DNA from: Amycolatopsis acidicola
GTDB taxonomy: Bacteria > Actinomycetota > Actinomycetes > Mycobacteriales > Pseudonocardiaceae
Length of the DNA stretch: 64,000 bases
Assembly: GCF_007713735.2 (NCBI RefSeq)
Contig: NZ_VMNW02000002.1
Coordinates: 186,001 to 250,000 of the forward strand
Direction of reading: 5' to 3'
Of this stretch, positions 25,697 to 34,013 are shown piece after piece. A program made the translations under genes and the position numbers. Position 1 is the first letter of the stretch. Every line of letters begins with the position of its first letter. The notes under the pieces were generated by a model, which was not told the origin of the DNA, ran no database searches, and saw nothing but the letters and a program-made list of their open reading frames with translations.

Positions 25697-26881
25697 TCAG
25701 AGCCTTTCGATCACGGTCGCGTTGGCCATGCCGCCCGCCTCGCACATCGTCTGGAGCCCGTAGCGGCCCCCGGTGCGTTCGAGGTGGTGCAGCAGCGTGG
25801 CGAACAGCCGGGTGCCGGACGCGCCGAGCGGATGCCCGAGCGCGATCGCCCCGCCTGCCGGGTTGAGCCGTTCCTCGCCGATCCGGTACTCGGCCTGCCA
25901 GGCCAGCGGCACGGATGCGAAGGCCTCGTTGACTTCCACGGCGTCGAGGCCGTCGATCGCGAGACCGGCGCGTTCGAGGACCATCCGGGTGGCCGGGATC
26001 GGCGCGGTGAGCATGGCGACCGGGTCGTCGCCCACCACCGACATCGCGACGACCCGCGCCCGCGGCCGAAGTCCCAGCGCGGTGGCCCGCTGTTCGCTCA
26101 TCACCAGCACGGCACTTGCTCCGTCGGTGATCTGCGACGAATTCCCGGCCGTCACCGACCAGTCGATCCCGGGGAACCGTTCGGCCGCCGCGTCGTCGGC
26201 GAAGGCCAAACGGAGGGCTGCGAGTGTGCCGGCGGTGGTGCCCCGGCGGATCGTCTCGTCCGCGAAGATCGGCTCCGGACGGCCGGGCACGCGAATCGGC
26301 ACGATCTCCGCGTCGAAGCCGCCGGAGTCGGCGACCGCGGCGGCCCGCGCGTGCGAACGAGCGGAGTATTCGTCCATCTCCTCACGGCCGATCTTCCACC
26401 GTGCCGCAACGAGTTCGGCAGCGACGCCCTGCGAGACCAGGCCCGGAGCGTAGCGCTCGGTCACCGAAGGGCCGTAGACGTCCGCGCCCATGCGGGCGGA
26501 GCCCATCGGGACCCGGCTCATCGACTCGACGCCGCCCGCGACGACCACGTCGTGTACCCCGGCCAGGACGGACTGGGCGGCGAAATGCAGTGCCTGCTGC
26601 GAGGACCCGCACCGCCGGTCGATCGTCGTCGCGGGCACGTGCTCGGGATAGCCCGCCGCGAGCCACGCGTGCCGTCCCGGCGTCGCCGCCTGTTCCCCGC
26701 CTTGGCTGACGCAGCCGACGATCACGTCTTCGACGAGGCCCGGGTCGATTCCGGTGCGGCCGATGAGCCCGGTCAATGTCTGGGCCAGCAACTCCACGGG
26801 ATGCAGGCCCGACAGCGCGCCGCCCGGTTTTCCTTTGCCCATGGGCGATCGGACGGCGCCGACGATCACCGCCGTGCTCAC
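25697..26881 (-). CDS. Thiolase (acetyl-CoA acyltransferase)
   Basis: A 394-residue thiolase with the three active-site regions intact: DRRCGSSQQALHF near residue 90, NEAFASVPLAWQ, GHPLGASGTRL and MCEAGGMANA. The GTG start overlaps the stop of the ADP-forming synthetase by 4 bp. The paralogue at 22984-24147 shares the overall design but differs in the middle substrate loops, so the two probably cut different chain lengths or branching patterns of one compound. Confidence 0.92.
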   Translation of the reverse strand: MSTAVIVGAVRSPMGKGKPGGALSGLHPVELLAQTLTGLIGRTGIDPGLVEDVIVGCVSQGGEQAATPGRHAWLAAGYPEHVPATTIDRRCGSSQQALHFAAQSVLAGVHDVVVAGGVESMSRVPMGSARMGADVYGPSVTERYAPGLVSQGVAAELVAARWKIGREEMDEYSARSHARAAAVADSGGFDAEIVPIRVPGRPEPIFADETIRRGTTAGTLAALRLAFADDAAAERFPGIDWSVTAGNSSQITDGASAVLVMSEQRATALGLRPRARVVAMSVVGDDPVAMLTAPIPATRMVLERAGLAIDGLDAVEVNEAFASVPLAWQAEYRIGEERLNPAGGAIALGHPLGASGTRLFATLLHHLERTGGRYGLQTMCEAGGMANATVIERL

Positions 26882-29007
26882 GAGCTCTCCTTCGTCACGA
26901 TCAGCGCGTCCACGGCGACCACGCCCAAACCCTCGGGGCGGACCAGCAGTGGGTTGAGGTCCAGCTCGGCGATCCGGTCCGCGTGATCGGCGCCAAGGTG
27001 GGAGAGCGCGACGATCGCTTCGACGAGGGCGTCGACATCGGCGGGCGGAGCGCCGCGGAATCCCCGCAGCAACGCGTTTCCCCGGATCTCGCCGACCATT
27101 TCGCGTGCCTCACCCGCGGTGACCGGTGCCGGCTTGAGCACCGAGTCGGCCAGCAGCTCCGCGGTGATGCCACCGGTGCCCAGCAACACGAAGGGCCCGA
27201 ACTGCGGATCGGCGACGAGCCCGGCGATGATCTCGACTCCGTCCACGATCTGGTGCTGCACCAGCAATCCGTCGGCCGGATCGCCGCCGAGGTGGCGACG
27301 GGCGGCGGCCAGGATCTCGTTGCCCGCACGGCGCACTTCGCCGGCGCCGGTCAAGCCGAGGCGCACGCCACCGGCCTCGGTCTTGTGCGCGATGCGGCGG
27401 CTGACCACCTTCACCGCGACCGGGTAGCCGATGCGTTCGGCCGCGGCGACGGCCGACTCCACATCGGGCACCGTTTCCGCCGCGGGGCCGCGCAGGCCGT
27501 ACTCCGCGAGCAAGGTCCGCGCCGCGTCTTCGTCCACCGTGCCGGAGCCCACTGGGAGAACTCCGCGCGGCCCGGCCGACGCGACGGCGCGGCCCGCCCG
27601 CGCCCGCAAAGCGGCTCCGTGCCGGACAAGCGCGCCGTAGGCGGTGAGTAGTTCGGACAACGAGGTGAAGGCCGGGACTCCCGCGCCGGCGTAGGTCGCG
27701 GTCTCATCCTCGTTGAACTGACCGTCCATCGCGTACACGACCAACGGGGTCGCTCCCTCCGCGCGCGCCGCGACCAACGCTCGTGCCGCGTGACGCCCGG
27801 CGTCGCCGGTCAGTTCCTTGCGGGCGTAGATCACCAGGCCGATTCCGGGATCGGCGTCGTAGGCGCGGTACACCCCGGCCGCGAGGTCGTGCCGGACGGC
27901 GACTTCGCCGGTCAGGTCGCACGGGTTCAGCGGCGACCCGAACGGCAGCAGCTCGGCCAGCCGCTCCTGGGCCGGCTCCCCGAGCACCGGGACCCTGATG
28001 CCGAATTCCGGGGCACGGTCGGCGATCGCACCCGCCTGACCACCCGACACCGACATCACCCCCAGCCCGGCGGAGTCCGGCACGCCGACACCCAGGTGCA
28101 GTTTCACGACCGCGACGATCTCGGACAGCTCGCCGACCCGGATCACGCCGAGCGAACGGAAAAGCGCGTCGTAGATCCGGTCCGGGCCCGCGAGCGCGCC
28201 GGTGTGCGCGGCGGCCCGCGCGGCCGCCTGTTCGGTGCGGCCGACCTTGATCAGGACGATCGGCTTGCCCAGCCGCGCCGCCAGTTCCGCCACCGCCACG
28301 AAGTCCCGCGGGCGCCGGATCGCCTCGACGAACGACACGACCACGCCGACTTCGGGGTCCTGCACCGCGACCGACAGGTAGTCCGCCAGCCCGAGGTCGA
28401 TCTCGTTTCCCGCGCTGGCGTAGAGCCGGCAGCCGATACCCTCCGCGTCCAGCCGCACCAGGAGCGAGGCCGCGGTCGCGCCGCTCTGGGTCACCACCGC
28501 GACCCGCCCCGGGCGCACCCCCTGTCCGAACAGCGGCTGGATCGACGCGAGCGCGCCGAGCGCCAGGTTCGCGACACCGTCGGTGTTCGGCCCGACGATC
28601 CGCATCCCGGTTTCGCGGGCGGCCGCCAGCAGCTCGCGTTCGGCCGCCCGTCCTTCCTCGCCCAGCTCACCGAAACCCTGTGAGGGCAACACAACCGTAC
28701 GAACACCGGCGGCCGCGCACTCCTTCACCGCGACGACCGTGTCGGCGGCGGCGAGGGGCACGACGGCCAGATCCACGGGACCGTCGACCTCGGAGATCGA
28801 CGGTACGCACGGCACGTCCCCGATCCGGTCGCGGCGCGGGTTCACGGCGTGGACCGGGCCGCGGAAACCGTAGCGGCGCAACAGCTCCAGCGGCCACCAG
28901 CTCAGCGCGCCGGGCCTGCTGCTCGCCCCGACGACCGCGACGGAGCGGGGTGACCACAGACGGCGGACATCCTCCTCGGCGCCGGTGACCCGGATGAGCT
29001 CCGTCAT
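26878..29007 (-). CDS. ADP-forming acyl-CoA synthetase (fused alpha/beta, acetate--CoA ligase type)
   Basis: A 709-residue enzyme that makes an acyl-CoA from acid, CoA and ATP, giving ADP (or works in reverse). Order: CoA-binding Rossmann domain (SVAVVGASSRPGAL, near residue 25), ligase domain with the probable phospho-histidine in AAHTGALAGPDRIYDALF, a second flavodoxin-like domain (SVSGGQAGAIADRA), then an ATP-grasp domain from about residue 480 (YPVAVKVVSRRIAHKTEAGGVRLGL; FVLLGTGGITAEL). It is the second CoA-activating enzyme of the regulon besides the AMP-forming ligase at 40400; one may activate the starting acid and the other a released side-chain acid. Confidence 0.88.
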   Translation of the reverse strand: MTELIRVTGAEEDVRRLWSPRSVAVVGASSRPGALSWWPLELLRRYGFRGPVHAVNPRRDRIGDVPCVPSISEVDGPVDLAVVPLAAADTVVAVKECAAAGVRTVVLPSQGFGELGEEGRAAERELLAAARETGMRIVGPNTDGVANLALGALASIQPLFGQGVRPGRVAVVTQSGATAASLLVRLDAEGIGCRLYASAGNEIDLGLADYLSVAVQDPEVGVVVSFVEAIRRPRDFVAVAELAARLGKPIVLIKVGRTEQAAARAAAHTGALAGPDRIYDALFRSLGVIRVGELSEIVAVVKLHLGVGVPDSAGLGVMSVSGGQAGAIADRAPEFGIRVPVLGEPAQERLAELLPFGSPLNPCDLTGEVAVRHDLAAGVYRAYDADPGIGLVIYARKELTGDAGRHAARALVAARAEGATPLVVYAMDGQFNEDETATYAGAGVPAFTSLSELLTAYGALVRHGAALRARAGRAVASAGPRGVLPVGSGTVDEDAARTLLAEYGLRGPAAETVPDVESAVAAAERIGYPVAVKVVSRRIAHKTEAGGVRLGLTGAGEVRRAGNEILAAARRHLGGDPADGLLVQHQIVDGVEIIAGLVADPQFGPFVLLGTGGITAELLADSVLKPAPVTAGEAREMVGEIRGNALLRGFRGAPPADVDALVEAIVALSHLGADHADRIAELDLNPLLVRPEGLGVVAVDALIVTKESS

Positions 29008-29357
29008 GCCGGCACTCCCGCGGGGCCGGTGGGATAGCGCCGCACGCCATGCTCGTCCGGGAGATCCATCCGCAACAGCCAGGCGTACATGGTCTTGCCC
29101 AGGTGGTCCGAGCGCAGTGACTGGGTGCCGCCGCCGTCGAGGGCGCGGGTCAGCACGAAGTTCAGCGCGAGGATGCCCGGTAGCTCATAGCGGGAGACAG
29201 TGCCGTGCACCAGGTTCCCGAAATGCGCCGCCACCGCTTCCTCGGTCAGTTCACGGCGCAGCAGCGCGTAACCCTCGGCGTCGTAGGCGACGATCCCGAC
29301 GTTGCAGGTGTCGCCCTTGTCGCCGGAGCGGCCGTGCGCGATGTCCGCCACCCGCAT
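29004..29357 (-). CDS. Small AtuA partner (AtuA C-terminal-like ferredoxin-fold protein)
   Basis: A 117-residue protein matching the short C-terminal domain found in many AtuA-family proteins, encoded here separately. The signature AHGRSGDKGDTCNVGIVAYD opens the protein, followed by a mixed alpha/beta region ending in GKTMYAWLLRMDL. One base separates it from the large AtuA gene, and it overlaps the synthetase by 4 bp, so it is likely a subunit of the AtuA complex. The biochemical role of the family has not been established to my knowledge. Confidence 0.85.
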   Translation of the reverse strand: MRVADIAHGRSGDKGDTCNVGIVAYDAEGYALLRRELTEEAVAAHFGNLVHGTVSRYELPGILALNFVLTRALDGGGTQSLRSDHLGKTMYAWLLRMDLPDEHGVRRYPTGPAGVPA

Positions 29358-29358
29358 C

Positions 29359-30723
29359 TCAGACCTCCACCATCTCGACGGACTGCACGATGTGCTCGCG
29401 GGGGATCAGGCACGGCCAGATCGCGAAGAGTTCCTTCAGCGGAGGCCGGGTGCCGATCCCGCCGACGCCGGCGGGACCGTTGTTGTAGAGCGGCACGGAC
29501 TCGGTGAAAACCTTGCGTGCCTCGGCCTGGTCGGGGCAGCGGGCCGCGTAGCGGACGACGACCTCCGGCAGGTCCGGATCGTCCGGCACGGACACCCGGT
29601 CGTTCCACATCGACGTCTGGCCGAGGTATTCGACGTGCGTGCCGGAGGCGGTGAACCCGGCCCGCGCGAGCCGCCTTTCGAGGAACTCGATCCCGCGCCG
29701 GGCTTTCGCCCGCGCGTGCGGCCAGGTGTAGGTGAACTGCACCTCGCCGACGAAACCGTTGCGGTAGCCCATGTTCACCTTGAGCGTGGCCGGCGCCCGC
29801 CGTCCGGTGGCACCGGTGATACGGACCTCATCAGGGCCGATCTCGGTGAGTTCGATGCCGGAGAAGTCCGCCGTCACGTCGGCGGTCAGGTAGTTCGCCG
29901 GGTCGAGGATCTCGTAGATCATCTGCTCGCTCAGCGACGCGATGTCGACGCGGCCGCCCGAGCCCGGGGTCTTCGTGATCACCGCGGTGCCGTCCTCGGC
30001 GACCTCCGCGATCGGATACCCGAGTTCCTCCAGGCCCCCGGTTTCCCACCAGCCACCGGCGAAAAGGCCGCCCGTGGCCTGGCCACCGCATTCGATCGCG
30101 TGCGCGACCGCGGTGGCCATCCCGAGCCGCTCCCAGTCGTCCGCGGCCCAGCCGAACTCGTGGCGCAGCGGGCCGAGGTACAGCGCGATGTCGGTGACCC
30201 GGCCGCACACCACGATGTCCGCGCCCGCGCCGAGCGCTTCGACGATCCCTTCGCAGCCCGTGTACACGGCCGCGTGCGTGAGCCGGTCACGCACCGCCGA
30301 CAGCGGCTCTCCGGTGTCCATGTTGGCGAAGTCGACGCCTTGCTCCAGGAGCCCGTCGATCCGCGGGCTCAGGTCGTCGCCGAGTACGACGGCGATCTTG
30401 ATCCCGGAGATCCCGAGCTCCTTGGCCAGGCCGGCGATCTTCGCGGCCGCGCCGCGCGGGTTCGCGCCGCCGGAGTTGGTGATGATCTTGATGCCCTTTT
30501 CCACGCACCCCGGCAGCGCGCCGCGCAGCAGATCGAGGATATCGGGAGTGTAGCCGCGCTCCGGGTCGCGGTCCTTTTGCTTGGACAGGATGGACATGGT
30601 CAGCTCGGCGAGGTGGTCGCAGCACAGGTAGTCGATCTCCCCGCGCTCCACCATCCGGATGGCCGGCTGGACGCTGTCGCCCCAGAAGGCCATGCCGGCG
30701 CCGAGCCGGACTGTCTTGCTCAT
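29359..30723 (-). CDS. AtuA-family protein (acyclic terpene utilisation, DUF1446)
   Basis: A 454-residue cytosolic protein of the AtuA family, named after the Pseudomonas acyclic terpene utilisation cluster, reaction unknown. Recognisable parts are the N-terminal GAGMAFWGDSVQPAIRM, CDHLAELTM, NSGGANPRGAAAKIAGLAKE, and VCGRVTDIALYLGPLRHEF with a central WWETGG. The chain stops where longer homologues continue into the small domain, which is supplied by the next gene. It overlaps the upstream amidohydrolase by 4 bp. Two AtuA-type proteins in one regulon suggest that each serves a separate branch. Confidence 0.88.
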   Translation of the reverse strand: MSKTVRLGAGMAFWGDSVQPAIRMVERGEIDYLCCDHLAELTMSILSKQKDRDPERGYTPDILDLLRGALPGCVEKGIKIITNSGGANPRGAAAKIAGLAKELGISGIKIAVVLGDDLSPRIDGLLEQGVDFANMDTGEPLSAVRDRLTHAAVYTGCEGIVEALGAGADIVVCGRVTDIALYLGPLRHEFGWAADDWERLGMATAVAHAIECGGQATGGLFAGGWWETGGLEELGYPIAEVAEDGTAVITKTPGSGGRVDIASLSEQMIYEILDPANYLTADVTADFSGIELTEIGPDEVRITGATGRRAPATLKVNMGYRNGFVGEVQFTYTWPHARAKARRGIEFLERRLARAGFTASGTHVEYLGQTSMWNDRVSVPDDPDLPEVVVRYAARCPDQAEARKVFTESVPLYNNGPAGVGGIGTRPPLKELFAIWPCLIPREHIVQSVEMVEV

Positions 30724-31523
30724 GCGAAGCCCTTCTCGTCGATCCCGAGCAGGCGCGCGAGGTTGTCCCCCAGCACACCCGCCTCTTCCTCGGAGGTGAG
30801 GCCGAGGTTCCTGATGGCGGCGATCTCCGTGGCAGGGTCGGTCATCGGCCAGTCCGAGCCGTAGACGACCCGGTCGGCGCCGTGCCGCCGGATGATCGTC
30901 CGCAGCCGCTCGCCGGGGAGCGTGCCCACGCTCGGCGGCCAGGACGTTTCCAGGTGCACGTCCGCCCCGACCGACCATTCCTCGGCCGCGTCGAGGTCGT
31001 GGTAGCCACCGAAATGCGCGGCGATGAACCGCAGGCCGGGAATGCGCTCGACCAGCGACGGCAGGTGTTTCGAAGCTCCGCGCTCATTCTGCGTGTGATC
31101 ACCTCCGCACCCGACGTGGGCGATCACCGGGAAGCCGTGCTCCGCGAGCGCGGTCAGGATCTCGCGCACCTTCGCGTCGGCGAACGACAGGTCCTGGAAC
31201 AGCGGGTGCAGCTTCACACCGACGATTCCGTTGTCCCGCAACGAAGAGAGGTTCTCTTCGGTACTCAGCCCCGGATGGACGGTGCCGAACGGGATGAAGC
31301 GTGAGCGGTCCACCTTGCCCGCGAACTCGTTGGTGCGCCGCACGGTCCGGGCCACGTTCGCGACCGCGAGCGTCATCGCGAGGCCGATCCCGGCCGCGTC
31401 CATGGTCCGGCGCAAGCCGTCGAGGGTGCCGTCGTGCACCGGATCGAGCCCCACGGGCCGCCCGGCCAGGACCTTGCGCGCGATCTCGTCCGGCCAGACG
31501 TGGCAATGGGCGTCGATGATCAC
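30720..31523 (-). CDS. Amidohydrolase-2 family protein (TIM-barrel hydrolase or decarboxylase)
   Basis: A 267-residue metal-dependent TIM-barrel protein of the amidohydrolase_2 group, which includes 2-pyrone hydrolases, aminocarboxymuconate decarboxylases and related non-oxidative decarboxylases. It has IDAHCHVWPDE at the N-terminus, GVKLHPLFQDLS, HVGCGGDH, AHFGGYHD and the closing YGSDWPMTDP aspartate. The pattern fits a ring-opening hydrolase or decarboxylase; the substrate cannot be told. It is embedded between the acyl-CoA dehydrogenases and AtuA with 4-bp overlaps on both sides. Confidence 0.85.
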   Translation of the reverse strand: MIIDAHCHVWPDEIARKVLAGRPVGLDPVHDGTLDGLRRTMDAAGIGLAMTLAVANVARTVRRTNEFAGKVDRSRFIPFGTVHPGLSTEENLSSLRDNGIVGVKLHPLFQDLSFADAKVREILTALAEHGFPVIAHVGCGGDHTQNERGASKHLPSLVERIPGLRFIAAHFGGYHDLDAAEEWSVGADVHLETSWPPSVGTLPGERLRTIIRRHGADRVVYGSDWPMTDPATEIAAIRNLGLTSEEEAGVLGDNLARLLGIDEKGFA

Positions 31524-32686
31524 GAGCGGGCCCCCTTGATCAATTGCTTGGACAGCGCGTCGAGCAGGACCTCGGTAGCGCCCTCGTACACGCGCATCGG
31601 CCGCGCCGCGCGGTACATCCGCTCGACGCGGGTGCCGCGGACGAGACCGAAGCGCCCCATCACCTGCACCGCGCGATCGGTCACCCGCCCGGCGACCTCG
31701 GTCGCGCCGATCTTCGCCATCGACGACAGGTGCAGGCTGCCCGCGGGATCGGCCGCCGCCGCGCGGGCGACGCGGTAGGTGAACGTCCGTGCCATCTCGA
31801 TCTCGGTCCAGGACATCGCGAGCAGCTGCGGCACCGGGCCGAGCCGCGCCAGCGGGACACCGAACTGCGCACGCCCAGTGGTATGAACCAAGGCGTCGTC
31901 GAGCGCGGCCTGTGCCGTGCCGACCGCGGCACCCGCGACCGAGACCCGGAAGGTCGCGAGCGTGGCGAGCACGAGCGCGAAACCTTTACCCGGCAACCCG
32001 AGCCGGTTCCCGGCGGGCACCCGGACGTCCTCGAACACGAGGTCGCCGAGCACGTGCGGGGCGATGATCTGGTGCGGCCGGGACCAGCTCACGCCGGCGG
32101 CGTCCGCGGGCACCAGCACGAGCGAGTACCCCGTGCGCCCATCGACTTCTTCCTTGCCCAGCACGCAGTAGTAGCTCGCGTCGCCGCCGTTCGTGATGAA
32201 ACTCTTGCGCCCGGAAACGATCAGTTCCCCGCCCTCTGCGGTGATGGTGGTGCTCAGCGCTTTGAGGTCGGAACCGACGTCCGGCTCGGTCAGCGCGAGC
32301 GCGGCGATGGCGTCCATCCGCGCGACGCGAGGCAACCAGTGCCTGCGCAGCTCATCCGATCCGCCCTCGGAAATCGCGTAGCTGCCGATCCCCTGCATCG
32401 CGAACAACGAGTCCAGGTGCCCGGACTCGGCGGCGAGCTGCTCGCGGACGAGCGTGACGGCCAGCGAGTCCGGCCGGTGGAACTCGCCACCGTATTCGCG
32501 CGGCACCTGTACGGCGGCCAGGCCGCTTTCGCCCAGCAGCGCACGGACTTCCCGGTCGACCGAGTCGCTTTCGTCCGCACGGCAGGCCAACGGCGCGCAG
32601 GTCGCCGCGAGTTCGCGGGCACGCTCCCGCAGCGCGACATATTCCGGCGCCAGCTCGTGAAAAGTGGTGTCGGCCGGTGTGCTCAT
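31520..32686 (-). CDS. Acyl-CoA dehydrogenase
   Basis: A 388-residue flavin enzyme of the acyl-CoA dehydrogenase superfamily, introducing an alpha,beta double bond. Visible: the ALTEPDVGSDLKAL flavin/substrate loop near 130, SGRKSFITNGGDASYY near 155, the QFGVPLARLGPVPQLLA helix, and YEGATEVLLDALS, where the glutamate is the usual catalytic base. The ATG at 32686 overlaps the preceding dehydrogenase by 4 bp. As a pair, the two may be separate homotetramers acting at different steps; both carry a plausible base, unlike the pair at 44-46 kb. Confidence 0.9.
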   Translation of the reverse strand: MSTPADTTFHELAPEYVALRERARELAATCAPLACRADESDSVDREVRALLGESGLAAVQVPREYGGEFHRPDSLAVTLVREQLAAESGHLDSLFAMQGIGSYAISEGGSDELRRHWLPRVARMDAIAALALTEPDVGSDLKALSTTITAEGGELIVSGRKSFITNGGDASYYCVLGKEEVDGRTGYSLVLVPADAAGVSWSRPHQIIAPHVLGDLVFEDVRVPAGNRLGLPGKGFALVLATLATFRVSVAGAAVGTAQAALDDALVHTTGRAQFGVPLARLGPVPQLLAMSWTEIEMARTFTYRVARAAAADPAGSLHLSSMAKIGATEVAGRVTDRAVQVMGRFGLVRGTRVERMYRAARPMRVYEGATEVLLDALSKQLIKGARS

Positions 32687-33897
32687 GCCGGCACCGCCGT
32701 CGGCGCCGTGACGAACGAAGGGCGGCGATGGCGGTCCATCCGTTTGAACCCGAGCGCGTCGTCGGCGATCAGGACGGCCTGGATGTTGGCCGAACCCTCG
32801 CCGGTCTGCCACAGCTTGGCGTAGTTCAGGTAGACCGAGATCGGCAGCTCGTCGCTGAACGCGTAGCCCCCGTGGATCTCGGCACAGGCTTGCGCGGCGC
32901 GGTTGCACACCTCCGCGGCGTAGTACTTCGCGATCGACGACTCGCGGGTGGGCACCGTGCCTTCGTCGTACTTCACCGCCGCGTCCCAGACGAGCTTGCG
33001 CGCGGCCGCCACTTCGCACGTCATGTCGGCGATCTGCTTCTTGACCATCTGGAAGTGGCCGATCGGCCGGCCGAACGCCTCCCGCTGGGTGGCGTAGTCG
33101 ACGGCCGTGTCCAAACAGGACTGTGCGAGCCCCAGCGAGCGCGCCGCGACGGTGAGCCTGCCGAAGTCCATGGCGCTCATGGCGACCTTGAACCCGTCGC
33201 CCTCGGCGCCGAGCACCGCGGACGCGGGCACCCGCGCGCCGTCGAAGGTGATCATGTTCGTGGGCATGAGCTTGCCGAGCACCCGGCAGGGCACCCGGTC
33301 CACGACGACACCCGGGGTGTCCATCGGCAGCAGGAACGCGGTGACGCCCTTGTGCCCGGCAGCGGGGTCGGTCTTGGCGTAGACGACGGCGACGTCGGCG
33401 ACGTTCGCGTTGGTGATCCACATCTTGGCACCGGTGACCACGTACTCGTCACCGTCGCGCACGGCGCGGGTCCGCATGGCGCCCAGCAGGTCGGATCCGC
33501 CGTCGGGTTCCGTCATCGCGTTGCAGCCCAGGACTTTCCCCGCCGTCAGCCCCGGGACGTAAGCGTCGATCTGTCCGACCGTGCCCCAGTTCGCGATCGT
33601 CAGGGGCACGGTCGCCGCCTGCAGGTTCATCGGCGCGCTGATCGGCGGGTAGGCATAGGCCAGCTGTTCGGAGACCACCGCGAGCGCCCGGTAACCGGCG
33701 TCGGGGTTGTCCGCGCTGCGGAAGCAGCAGGAGAACAGGCCGAGCTCGCCCATCCGCCGGTACAGTTCGCGCGGGAACTCGCCCGCGTCCTCCAGCTCGC
33801 GGAACCGCGGCCGCACCTCCTGCAAACCGAACTCGCGCACCATGCCCGCGAGCGCGTCGAGCGCCTCGTCGCCGTAGCTCGGGATGGGTCGGGCCAT
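32683..33897 (-). CDS. Acyl-CoA dehydrogenase, first gene of the 15-gene operon
   Basis: A 404-residue acyl-CoA dehydrogenase. AMTEPDGGSDLLGAMRTRAV, GAKMWITNANVADVAVVYAKTD and QREAFGRPIGHFQMVKKQIADM mark the middle and C-terminal flavin domains; GEGSANIQAVLIADDALG holds the likely catalytic glutamate. It resembles glutaryl-CoA or cyclohexanecarboxyl-CoA dehydrogenase-type members in the QTGEGSAN ending, but this is only suggestive. Its ATG is 50 bp from an 18-bp palindrome that overlaps the likely promoter, making it the first gene of the long leftward transcript. Confidence 0.9.
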   Translation of the reverse strand: MARPIPSYGDEALDALAGMVREFGLQEVRPRFRELEDAGEFPRELYRRMGELGLFSCCFRSADNPDAGYRALAVVSEQLAYAYPPISAPMNLQAATVPLTIANWGTVGQIDAYVPGLTAGKVLGCNAMTEPDGGSDLLGAMRTRAVRDGDEYVVTGAKMWITNANVADVAVVYAKTDPAAGHKGVTAFLLPMDTPGVVVDRVPCRVLGKLMPTNMITFDGARVPASAVLGAEGDGFKVAMSAMDFGRLTVAARSLGLAQSCLDTAVDYATQREAFGRPIGHFQMVKKQIADMTCEVAAARKLVWDAAVKYDEGTVPTRESSIAKYYAAEVCNRAAQACAEIHGGYAFSDELPISVYLNYAKLWQTGEGSANIQAVLIADDALGFKRMDRHRRPSFVTAPTAVPA

Positions 33898-33946
33898 CTG
33901 GGTTCCTCCACGATGAGAACAGTCCGGCCGGACGCCAGACCTTCCT

Positions 33947-33964
33947 TAAACATGCGTATGTTTA
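33947..33964. promoter_or_regulatory. 18-bp palindromic operator of the 15-gene operon
   Basis: TAAACATGCGTATGTTTA: 7-bp perfect arms around GCGT. On the minus strand a TTGACC -35-like element lies upstream near 33984-33989, so the palindrome sits at or just after the promoter where a repressor would block transcription. Confidence 0.75.
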
Positions 33965-34013
33965 GCTATTATTAGTAGTCGTCAGGTCAAGGGGGTGTCA
34001 ACACCCAGGCCGG

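Noticed and set aside
29302-30864. 520-codon plus-strand frame over the AtuA gene
   Set aside because: Antisense shadow; AtuA has a strong family pattern and coupled neighbours.
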